12,250 bases of DNA, taken from Marinosulfonomonas sp. (GTDB lineage: Bacteria > Pseudomonadota > Alphaproteobacteria > Rhodobacterales > Rhodobacteraceae). Each line of letters starts with the position of its first letter. Position 1 is the stretch's first letter. The stretch lies in assembly GCA_026989405.1 (NCBI GenBank), contig JALSJL010000262.1, positions 1 through 12,250 on the forward strand, in the 5' to 3' direction. The translations under genes were made by a program, and so were the position numbers. Of the stretch, positions 1 through 5,750 are shown piece by piece. Below the pieces are notes generated by a model, which was given only the letters and a program-made list of their open reading frames with translations, was not told the DNA's origin and searched no databases.

Positions 1-477
1 GTTGCCCTGACGGTTGACGCCGATGACGCTTTTCTGGACCGGATCGTGCGCGAGGTCGGTCTGGACATGCTGCAGGTCCACGGCCGCGAAAGCCCGGAGC
101 GGGTCCTGGAACTGCGTGAGCGTTACGGCCTGCCGGTCATGAAGGCAGTTGGCATCCGCGATGAACGGGATCTGCCCCTGCTCGAGGCCTTTGGCCGGGT
201 GGCCGACCAGTTGCTGGTCGATGCAAAGCCTGCTCCGGGCGCCAGGCTGCCGGGCGGAAACGGGGTGGCGTTCGACTGGCAGTTGATCGCAAACAGGCGC
301 TGGCCGGTGCCGTGGTTGCTGGCCGGAGGGCTGACGGCTGACAATGTGGCGGCGGCGGTGGCGCTGACCGGTGCCAGGCAGGTCGACACGTCTTCCGGGG
401 TGGAAACCGCGCCGGGAATGAAGGATGAACAACTGATTGCGGATTTCATCAGGGCCGCGCAGGGAGACAGAGCATGA
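1..477 (+). CDS. trpF: Phosphoribosylanthranilate isomerase, 3' part (N-terminus outside window)
   Basis: TrpF converts N-(5'-phosphoribosyl)anthranilate to CdRP, a cytosolic step of tryptophan synthesis. The reading frame is open from base 1, so the gene starts upstream; 158 codons are present of a family length of about 205-220. Recognisable barrel-strand motifs are LDMLQVHG, VMKAVGI, LLVDAKP (containing the conserved catalytic Asp), the glycine-rich GGNGVAFDW, the phosphate-binding AGGLTADNV, and the C-terminal QVDTSSGVE. The catalytic Cys near the N-terminus is outside the window. The stop codon overlaps the trpB start as ATGA (474-477), so the two genes are translationally coupled and surely share a transcript. 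Nothing looks damaged in the visible part. Confidence 0.96.
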   Translation, partial: VALTVDADDAFLDRIVREVGLDMLQVHGRESPERVLELRERYGLPVMKAVGIRDERDLPLLEAFGRVADQLLVDAKPAPGARLPGGNGVAFDWQLIANRRWPVPWLLAGGLTADNVAAAVALTGARQVDTSSGVETAPGMKDEQLIADFIRAAQGDRA

Positions 478-1703
478 ATGATCTTTTCAACAGTTTCATG
501 AACGGCCCGGACGAAAAGGGCCGGTTCGGAGAATTTGGTGGCCGGTTTGTCTCTGAAACCCTGATGCCTCTCATACTTGAGCTTGAGGCCGAGTATGAAA
601 AGGCCAAAGCCGATCCGTCCTTCTGGGCCGAGATGGACGACTTGTGGACGCATTACGTTGGCCGCCCAAGCCCGCTTTATTTCGCCGAGCGTCTGACCGA
701 ACATCTGGGCGGCGCGAAAATCTATCTCAAGCGCGATGAGCTGAACCACACGGGCGCGCACAAGATCAACAATGTGCTGGGTCAGATTCTCCTGGCGCGC
801 CGCATGGGGCGCACGCGGATCATTGCCGAAACCGGCGCCGGCCAGCACGGAGTCGCGACGGCCACGGTCTGCGCGAAATTCGGGCTGAAGTGCATCGTAT
901 ACATGGGCGCGCATGATGTTGAGCGGCAGTCCCCCAACGTGTTTCGCATGCGCCTGCTCGGGGCCGAGGTCGTGCCGGTGACAAGTGGTCGGGGAACGCT
1001 GAAAGATGCGATGAATGACGCGCTTCGTGACTGGGTGACCAATGTGCGCGACACATATTATTGCATCGGCACGGTCGCCGGGCCACACCCCTACCCGGAG
1101 TTGGTGCGCGATTTCCAGTCGATCATCGGCAAGGAAGCCAGGCAACAGATGCAGGATGCCGAAGGGCGTCTGCCCGATACCCTGATTGCCGCGATCGGGG
1201 GCGGCTCGAACGCGATTGGTCTGTTCTATCCGTTTCTGGACGACGAAAGCGTGCGCATCATCGGTGTGGAGGCCGGCGGCAAGGGGGTGAATGACAAGTT
1301 CGAACACTGCGCCTCACTGACCGGCGGGCGGCCGGGCGTTCTGCATGGCAACAAGACCTATCTGTTGCAGGACGATGATGGCCAGATACGCGAGGGGTTC
1401 TCGATTTCTGCCGGGCTGGACTATCCGGGGATCGGCCCGGAACATTCCTGGCTGCACGACACCGGGCGTGCGGAATATGTCGCGATCACCGATGCCGAAG
1501 CGCTGGAAGCGTTTCAGCTCTGCTGCGACAAGGAGGGTATCATCCCGGCCCTGGAGCCAAGCCACGCCCTGGCCCATGTGATGAAGATAGCGCCCGATCT
1601 GCCCGGGGACCATCTGATTTGCATGAACATGTGCGGCCGTGGAGACAAGGACATCTTCGCAGTGGCCCGCCATCTGGGGTATGATATCGACACTGGTGCC
1701 TGA
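474..1703 (+). CDS. trpB: Tryptophan synthase beta chain
   Basis: TrpB is the PLP enzyme that condenses indole with L-serine to give tryptophan, working in an alpha2-beta2 complex with TrpA. The 409-residue product has the normal length. Visible landmarks are the N-terminal RFGEFGGRFVSETLMP, the PLP-binding lysine in HTGAHKINN (Lys97), the catalytic glutamate in AETGAGQHG (Glu119), the phosphate-binding loop GGGSN (242-246), and the C-terminal LEPSHALAH and MCGRGDKD segments. The start is fixed by AGGGAG at 461-466, 7 nt ahead of ATG 474, and by the ATGA overlap with trpF. Its partner trpA is not downstream: it lies at 10639-11430 on the opposite strand, so alpha and beta subunits are expressed from separate transcripts here. 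Confidence 0.98.
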   Translation: MNDLFNSFMNGPDEKGRFGEFGGRFVSETLMPLILELEAEYEKAKADPSFWAEMDDLWTHYVGRPSPLYFAERLTEHLGGAKIYLKRDELNHTGAHKINNVLGQILLARRMGRTRIIAETGAGQHGVATATVCAKFGLKCIVYMGAHDVERQSPNVFRMRLLGAEVVPVTSGRGTLKDAMNDALRDWVTNVRDTYYCIGTVAGPHPYPELVRDFQSIIGKEARQQMQDAEGRLPDTLIAAIGGGSNAIGLFYPFLDDESVRIIGVEAGGKGVNDKFEHCASLTGGRPGVLHGNKTYLLQDDDGQIREGFSISAGLDYPGIGPEHSWLHDTGRAEYVAITDAEALEAFQLCCDKEGIIPALEPSHALAHVMKIAPDLPGDHLICMNMCGRGDKDIFAVARHLGYDIDTGA

Positions 1704-1762
1704 CGATTGCCGCAATCGAGATGCATTTGCGGCGCAACAGGGCCATAAATCGGGGTTGGCGC

Positions 1763-1778
1763 ATAAACTCGGGTTTAT
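1763..1778. promoter_or_regulatory. Inverted repeat ATAAAC-TCGG-GTTTAT
   Basis: A perfect 6-bp inverted repeat with a 4-nt loop lies 59 bp after the trpB stop. It is followed by only TT and then G, so it is a poor intrinsic terminator. Its arms match the outer arms of the larger palindrome at 1791-1818, which argues for a protein-binding site, although a weak trpB terminator remains possible. No experimental or comparative support is available from the window. Confidence 0.35.
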
Positions 1779-1790
1779 TTGCCTAGTCTG

Positions 1791-1818
1791 GCGGTTTACC
1801 CGGCGCCGGATAAACTGC
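1791..1818. promoter_or_regulatory. 28-bp imperfect palindrome upstream of the acidic-protein/LuxR block
   Basis: The two 14-nt halves are complementary at 12 of 14 positions; the mismatches are 1799/1810 (C/A) and 1793/1816 (G/T). The core CCGGCGCCGG is self-complementary, and the outer arms are GTTTAC and ATAAAC. The GTTTA arm starts 21 bp (about two helical turns) after the same-orientation GTTTAT arm of the repeat at 1763-1778. The site ends 89 bp before the first ATG of the block. It could be an operator for the neighbouring LuxR-type protein or another regulator; the function is inferred. Confidence 0.4.
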
Positions 1819-1907
1819 AAAGGGATGGTCGCAAGGCGATCAGTGGTGAATTCTTCGATTGCACGCTCCGCTACACACGGCGGACTGAAATTGAAAGGAA
1901 CCAAAAG

Positions 1908-2369
1908 ATGAAACTGAAGAAAACACTGCTCATGGGCGCATCGGCAATCGTGTTGTCGACCGGACTTGCTATGGCAAGCCCTGCAACCGATGCCATCGTT
2001 GCCGAACTACAGGCACAAAATGCGACCGCCATCCGCGTCAAGGTTGGCATGTTCTCCATCAAGGTCGAGGCGATCATTGACGGGGCAAAGGTCGAACGGC
2101 GCTACACGCTCGACGGGGTTCTTCGCAAGGAAGAAAGAAAAGAGAACGGAACCGAGACCGAGACCTACTACAACGAAGCTGGCGAAGTCATCAAGGTGAG
2201 CACCGAGTCGGATGACGACGATGACGACGACTATGATGACGACGACGACCATGACGACGACCATGATGATGACGACGACCATGATGATGACGACGACCAT
2301 GATGATGACGATGATGAAGATGACGATGATGATGACGATGATGACCATGACGACGAGGACGACGACTGA
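1908..2369 (+). CDS. Exported PepSY-like protein with Asp/His polyacidic tail
   Basis: The 153-residue product starts at ATG 1908, behind GAAAGGAAC; an upstream in-frame ATG at 1779 would add residues ahead of the signal peptide and is disfavoured. Residues 1-24 form a signal peptide (positive MKLKK, hydrophobic core, probable AMA|S cleavage), so the protein is probably periplasmic or released. Residues about 25-100 resemble one PepSY-type repeat: a helix (VAELQAQ), a strand IRVKVG, a strand IKVEAIIDGAKVERRY, then GVLRKEE. Residues 102-153 are only Asp (44), His (5), Glu (2) and Tyr (1). The PepSY assignment is by eye and moderate; known PepSY modules often regulate proteases or sense conditions in the envelope. 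Such a tail would bind divalent cations, but which metal, if any, is unknown. The next gene encodes a shorter-tailed relative, and a membrane LuxR regulator follows. Confidence 0.85.
   Translation: MKLKKTLLMGASAIVLSTGLAMASPATDAIVAELQAQNATAIRVKVGMFSIKVEAIIDGAKVERRYTLDGVLRKEERKENGTETETYYNEAGEVIKVSTESDDDDDDDYDDDDDHDDDHDDDDDHDDDDDHDDDDDEDDDDDDDDDHDDEDDD
2211..2366 (+). repeat. GAY-rich low-complexity tract with 18-bp tandem unit
   Basis: This 156-bp tract encodes the Asp/His tail and is almost entirely GAC and GAT codons. The 18-bp unit CATGATGATGACGACGAC occurs twice head to tail (2262-2279 and 2280-2297), with a degenerate third copy from 2298. GAC and GAT are mixed rather than uniform, which suggests selection to keep the amino acids rather than a fresh microsatellite. 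The tract could still change length by slippage. Confidence 0.85.
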
Positions 2370-2446
2370 TCGGGTGTCATGTTGTTGAAGGCAAACACAG
2401 CGCGCGCGGGGCAATGGTGCCTGGCGTGCGCGAAAGGAGAATGGTC

Positions 2447-2920
2447 GTGAAGCCAAGGAGTGTCATTTTGGGTCTGGTTTGCGCGGCTGCCTTTTCGGCA
2501 TCGGCTGCGGCGGGGCCGGTCGAAGACTTTTTCCTGAAGGAGTTGACCAACCAGGGCTACACTGATCTGGAGATCAGCTATACTTGGCTTGGTCGGCTGC
2601 GCATCGAAGGCGAGAACGGAAAGTATCATCGAGAGCTGATCATCAACCCGAGAACCGGGGAAATTCTTCGCGACGTCTGGGAACTGATTGGTGACAAGAG
2701 CGGTTCCACCCGGTTTTTCGAAGATGACGATGACGATGACGATGACGACCAGAGTTCGGCAAGCGGCTCGGGTTCGCAACAACAGGGGTCTGGCAGCAGC
2801 GGTTCTGGTGACGGACACGACGACGATGACGACGAGGATTCCGATGCGGGCGACGACGACCCTGATGACGATGACGGTGACGATGACAGCGATGATGATG
2901 ATGATGACGATCAAGATTAG
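2447..2920 (+). CDS. Exported PepSY-like protein with interrupted Asp-rich tail
   Basis: GTG at 2447 is preferred as the start because AAGGAG (2434-2439) sits 7 nt before it; ATG 2441 is only 1 nt from that Shine-Dalgarno and ATG 2414 lies upstream of it. This gives 157 residues beginning MKPRSVILG. Residues 1-22 form a signal peptide with likely cleavage at AAA|G. Residues 24-82 align by eye with the core of the preceding protein (KELTNQGYTDLEISY, RLRIEGENGKYHREL, GEILRD), pointing to a PepSY-like paralogue. The C-terminal part has nine Asp (93-101), a Ser/Gly/Gln linker (102-121), and then further Asp clusters to residue 157. It lacks the repeated His of its neighbour, having one tail His (H124). 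The gap to the previous gene is 77 bp and to the next 51 bp, so co-transcription is likely. The specific function is unknown. Confidence 0.85.
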   Translation: MKPRSVILGLVCAAAFSASAAAGPVEDFFLKELTNQGYTDLEISYTWLGRLRIEGENGKYHRELIINPRTGEILRDVWELIGDKSGSTRFFEDDDDDDDDDQSSASGSGSQQQGSGSSGSGDGHDDDDDEDSDAGDDDPDDDDGDDDSDDDDDDDQD

Positions 2921-2971
2921 GGCCCTGACCCCGCGTCTGCGGTTCTGGGAGCACTTGTTCGGGATGCGCGG

Positions 2972-3520
2972 ATGAAAAATACCGTCGTCATTCTTGTCAT
3001 TATCTTCGTCCAACTGGCCACGGCCTTCTTTTTTGTTTCTGACATCTTTTCAAGCGTGTTTGGTTTTACGACGCGTCCGATCAGCTGGGAACTTCGCGAA
3101 CTGATCGAGATCGGCGCAGCCGTTGGCCTGTTGCTTGGTGTCGTGCTTGGGGCAATTGCATTGCGGCAGGCGATTGCCCGTCAGAAACACGCAGAGTCCC
3201 AGCTTCGTCTGGCCTCTGGCGCGTTCATGGAACTGTTGAACGAACGGTTTTCGGAATGGGGGCTGACCCCATCCGAAGCCGACGTGGCGCTGTTTGCGAT
3301 CAAGGGCCTGACCACGAAAGAGATCGCGGCCATGCGCCAGACAAGTGAAGGCACCGTGAAAGCGCAGACAAACGCCATTTACCGGAAGGCCGGCGTGAAC
3401 GGGCGCCCGCAGTTGCTCAGCCTGTTCATCGATGATCTGATGGGCGATGCCCTGCCGAATATCGTTGGCGGGGCCGGGCCGGGGCTGGAGCCTGCCAAAC
3501 AAGTTGCCCTGGGCAAATAG
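2972..3520 (+). CDS. Membrane-anchored LuxR-type HTH transcriptional regulator
   Basis: The 182-residue protein has two hydrophobic helices (about 4-26 and 46-66) joined by a loop of about 19 residues, a charged linker likely to be a coiled coil (about 66-95), and a LuxR-type DNA-binding domain (about 97-155). In that domain GLTPSEADVALFAIKG leads into GLTTKEIAAMRQTSEGTVKA, the scaffold and recognition helices, then AIYRKAGVNGRPQLL. No receiver or autoinducer-binding domain is present, so it is a one-component regulator whose only non-cytoplasmic part is the short loop, topologically like ToxR-type proteins. No good Shine-Dalgarno precedes ATG 2972, so translation may depend on the upstream genes. 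Its position behind two exported polyacidic proteins suggests it responds to them or controls them. The HTH and TM segments are clear; the signal and targets are unknown. Confidence 0.9.
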   Translation: MKNTVVILVIIFVQLATAFFFVSDIFSSVFGFTTRPISWELRELIEIGAAVGLLLGVVLGAIALRQAIARQKHAESQLRLASGAFMELLNERFSEWGLTPSEADVALFAIKGLTTKEIAAMRQTSEGTVKAQTNAIYRKAGVNGRPQLLSLFIDDLMGDALPNIVGGAGPGLEPAKQVALGK

Positions 3521-3714
3521 GCCCAGTTACCCGGGCGTTCGGGACAGTTGGCAAACGGGCCTCGCACCGCGTGACATGGGGCGCGCCGGAACCGGGTTGT
3601 TCGATGTGGCGATAACGCACAAGATCCTGTCTTTCCGCAACAGGATGTTCACGGCAACCGGCCCGGTGACTTGTTCTTTTCCAGAACGCGGCAATTGTCA
3701 GGCAAGACTTGCCG
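3521..3714. other. Convergent intergenic region with three short inverted repeats
   Basis: This region separates the LuxR-type gene from the convergent DUF2237 gene. It holds CTGGGC-N6-GCCCAG (3509-3526, with the LuxR stop codon in its loop), ATCCTGT-N9-ACAGGAT (3624-3646) and GGCAAG-A-CTTGCC (3701-3713, just past the DUF2237 stop). None is followed by a proper T-run on either strand, so none is called a terminator, although they may contribute to bidirectional transcript ends. No coding potential was recognised. Confidence 0.35.
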
Positions 3715-4089
3715 TCAGTCCTCGGCCGCGTATTTTTCGAGAATTTCCAGCGGCACGATTTTCAGCGTTTTCGCGTGGGTTGCTGCCAGACGGATGCGCG
3801 GGGCGCAGTCGTCGTCATGTGCCTGCAGGAACCGGCTGGCGCACAGGCACCATTGATCGCCGGCCTTGAGGCCCGGAAACCCGAATTCGGGGCGCGGGGT
3901 GGAAAGATCGTTCCCGAGGTATTTCGAAAACGCCAGAAACTCATCGGTCATGATGGCGCAGACCGTGTGATGGCCAAAATCTTCGGCACAGGTGTCGCAG
4001 GCGCCATTGCGGAAATACCCGGTGATGGGGTCGGCAGAACAGGGTTCGAGCGGCTGGCCATAGACGTTCAGCGATTTGTCCTTGATCAT
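3715..4089 (-). CDS. DUF2237 family protein
   Basis: The 124-residue product matches my knowledge of the DUF2237 family over its full length: NVYGQPLEPCSADPITGYFR, HTVCAIMTDEFLAFSKYLGNDLSTPRPEFGFPGL, GDQWCLCASRF, and the C-terminal LAATHAKTLKIVPLEIL. It has seven cysteines (17, 31, 34, 44, 81, 83, 95), including the conserved Cys-Leu-Cys, which could bind metal or be redox active. No signal peptide is present, so it is probably cytosolic. The start is ATG at 4089 (minus strand), behind GGGGGAG with a 4-nt gap; a longer in-frame reading to 4233 adds unrelated residues and is rejected. It lies 70 bp downstream of the broken DUF2332 gene in the same direction and may share the pth transcript. 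The biochemical role of the family is not established. Confidence 0.92.
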   Translation of the reverse strand: MIKDKSLNVYGQPLEPCSADPITGYFRNGACDTCAEDFGHHTVCAIMTDEFLAFSKYLGNDLSTPRPEFGFPGLKAGDQWCLCASRFLQAHDDDCAPRIRLAATHAKTLKIVPLEILEKYAAED

Positions 4090-4159
4090 GGTGCTCCCCC
4101 GGTTGGTCCACCCAGAGAACCACCGGAAAGACGAATTGGCAAGCCGGGTGTTGCCCGAG

Positions 4160-4853
4160 TCAGGGGGGCTTCGCGGCCCAGTCGATCCAGCGGCCATGAA
4201 AATCGGCGCGCCCAAGGGCCATTTGCGCACCACCCGGCCACGTGGTGAGCGTCAGGCCGGCGCCGGGGCCGTCGCCATCGGCTTCCATTGACAGGTGCGC
4301 CAACGGGCGCGTTGTGGTGGCTTTCTGCCCGGCTTCGGCCCGTAGCGCCGTTCCGCGTTGCTGCGCCTTTTTCGGGAAATACTGCCACGCAATCGTATGG
4401 TAGACGAGGTGCAGCCTGCCTTCGGGTTGCTGCGCCAGGCGTGTTTCCAGCCAATCGATGGCGTCGGCCTGGTCAACCGGCGGTCGCGGCAGGGAAATGG
4501 CGTTTTCCGTCAGGGCCATCCGGTCAGGCTGATCGGGCCACAGGTAAGACAGCAGGCGCAACCTGTCGTGTTCGTTCTCCAGGTCCACGGACCGCAAGTC
4601 CACGCCGCGTTTGTTGACCACTTCGGGGCGCGTCGAGGCCGGCAAGTACCAACCTGTGGAGCGCGCCAGCAAGGCGCAACGGAACCGACTGGCCGGAGGA
4701 GCCGATGTCACCGGGCCAGGACAGCACCCGGTCGGCAACGGGTGTGCCCGTCTGCAGCCGGTCGGCCAGAACCCGCAGCAGCCGGCCCATGAAGGGCGAT
4801 CCAAGCTGGGTGCAGGCATCCGCCTGTTTTCGCAATGCCGCGCGCAGGGTCAC
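4160..4853 (-). pseudogene. DUF2332 family gene broken by internal deletion and frameshift
   Basis: Two DUF2332-like pieces are in different frames on the minus strand. The first begins at GTG 4853 (MTLRAALRKQADACTQLGSP) and runs to LRLAGALHRLVLAGLDA near 4630, about 75 residues; beyond that the frame gives non-homologous sequence. The second starts near 4627 (PEVVNKRGVDLRSVD) and continues through RLRLLSYLWPDQPDR, LVYHTIAWQYFP and LGRADFHGRWIDW to the stop at 4160-4162, about 155 residues. From memory the intact family is about 330-350 residues, and the central block (with motifs such as QTNEVRR and LSELGASAG) is absent here. So roughly 110 residues look deleted at about 4625-4634, with a frame change. 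The start overlaps the pth stop (GTGA), a relic of translational coupling. A sequencing or assembly error could explain a frameshift but not the missing block as easily. Confidence 0.8.
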
Positions 4854-5539
4854 TTGAACTTGTCGACAAGGCGTTGCAGGGGCGAGCGGTTTGGTTCGGG
4901 TGCCGGTTCCGGTTCGGGGCGCGCGCCGGCCTTGCCGGTTGCCGGTCGTCCGGCCGTTTTCGATGAGCGCGGCGGCGATACCAGCAGCGCCACCGCATTC
5001 AGGAAACGCGCGCTGTCACCGCGCGCCAGGTCATCCGCCCCCTTGCTGATGCCCTCCAGCATGGGTGTCAGCCAGTCTTCGTCGGCGCGGCTGAAATCGT
5101 GCAGGACATAACCCGCCACGCGGTCCTTGTGGCCGGGATGGCCGACACCGATGCGCACACGGCTGTAATGCGGGCCGATATGCTGGTGGATCGAGCGCAG
5201 CCCGTTGTGGCCCGCATGCCCGCCGCCATCCTTGACGCGTATCTTTCCGGGCGCGAGGTCAATCTCGTCATGGAACACCGTCACGTCGGTCGGTTCGAGC
5301 TTGTAGAACCGCAGCGCCTTGCCGACGGCGTCGCCCGAACGGTTCATGAAGGTTTCGGGCTTCAGCAGGATCACCTTTTCGCCGCCCAGCCGCCCTTCGG
5401 CGATCTGGCCGTCAAACTTGGCGCGCCATGGCGAAAACCCGTGATCTTCAGCAATGCGGTCAAGCGCCATGAAGCCGACATTGTGCCGGTTGCGGGCGTA
5501 TTTCGTGCCGGGGTTGCCGAGACCGACGAAAAGTTTCAT
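4850..5539 (-). CDS. pth: Peptidyl-tRNA hydrolase
   Basis: Pth cleaves the ester bond of peptidyl-tRNAs released from stalled ribosomes, recycling tRNA in the cytosol. The opening FVGLGNPGTKYARNRHNVGF contains Asn9 and the catalytic His19 (His20 in E. coli). KPETFMNRSG, HDEIDLAPG (Asp91), and GGGHAGHNGL (His111, Asn112) complete the active-site set, and RVRIGVGHPG and VAGYVLHDF follow. The enzyme core ends near residue 190; the remaining 40 or so residues are a Pro/Glu/Arg-rich extension (EPEPAPEP) ending in a basic amphipathic PLQRLVDKFK. At 229 residues it is longer than the E. coli enzyme of about 194. The stop overlaps the GTG of the DUF2332 relic. The Shine-Dalgarno upstream of ATG 5539 is weak. 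It lies 211 bp downstream of rplY, behind that gene's terminator, so it probably has its own promoter. Confidence 0.97.
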   Translation of the reverse strand: MKLFVGLGNPGTKYARNRHNVGFMALDRIAEDHGFSPWRAKFDGQIAEGRLGGEKVILLKPETFMNRSGDAVGKALRFYKLEPTDVTVFHDEIDLAPGKIRVKDGGGHAGHNGLRSIHQHIGPHYSRVRIGVGHPGHKDRVAGYVLHDFSRADEDWLTPMLEGISKGADDLARGDSARFLNAVALLVSPPRSSKTAGRPATGKAGARPEPEPAPEPNRSPLQRLVDKFK

Positions 5540-5694
5540 GCGGGTTTGCCTGCCAATGATGTGTTCGGGTTCCGGCCCATCTTACAAGATGTCGGGGCCG
5601 GGAAGAAAGCGCTGCCTGTCGGGGCCTTCACTTGCTGGCTGAAAGCTTCGCGTGGGGCCGGAACCTTGCGCCGGTTTCGGCGGGTTGGGCCGCC

Positions 5695-5725
5695 AAACGA
5701 AACACGGGGCCCGAAGGCCCCGTGT
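5695..5725 (-). terminator. Rho-independent terminator of rplY with UUCG loop
   Basis: Read on the minus strand, a perfect 10-bp stem (ACACGGGGCC pairing with GGCCCCGTGT, 5725-5716 and 5711-5702) encloses a TTCG loop closed by C and G. This is the extra-stable cUUCGg tetraloop. It is followed by TTTCGTTT (5702-5695). It begins 26 nt after the rplY stop codon and should separate rplY from pth. Confidence 0.85.
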
Positions 5726-5750
5726 CGTGTCTGGTCGGGTCTGGAAAGGA

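Noticed and set aside
123..1307. A 394-codon open frame on the minus strand across trpF/trpB
   Set aside because: It is antisense to two clearly recognised trp genes; GC-rich codon bias of trpFB keeps this frame open. The translation matches no family I know and has no ribosome binding site.
2211..2297. CRISPR-like or mobile repeat interpretation of the 18-bp tandem units
   Set aside because: Repeats are contiguous, without spacers, and are simply in-frame Asp/His codons. No cas genes, transposase or terminal repeats occur in the window.
2414..2446. Upstream starts ATG 2414 and ATG 2441 for the second acidic protein
   Set aside because: ATG 2414 precedes the Shine-Dalgarno and adds charged residues in front of the signal peptide; ATG 2441 is 1 nt from the Shine-Dalgarno. 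GTG 2447 has the proper 7-nt gap.
2007..3013. Minus-strand frames giving long Ser/Trp or Val/Ile runs opposite the acidic tails
   Set aside because: They are the complement of GAY repeats (TCR, RTC and CRT runs read as Ser, Val/Ile or His/Arg). The plus frame has signal peptides, Shine-Dalgarno sites and sensible cores.
4086..4819. Independent genes in the 4.1-4.8 kb region, including a 219-codon minus frame starting at 4819 and plus-strand frames of 109-144 codons
   Set aside because: The N-terminal part of the 219-codon frame is out of frame with the homologous DUF2332 start. The real content is two DUF2332 pieces, and the plus frames are antisense shadows.
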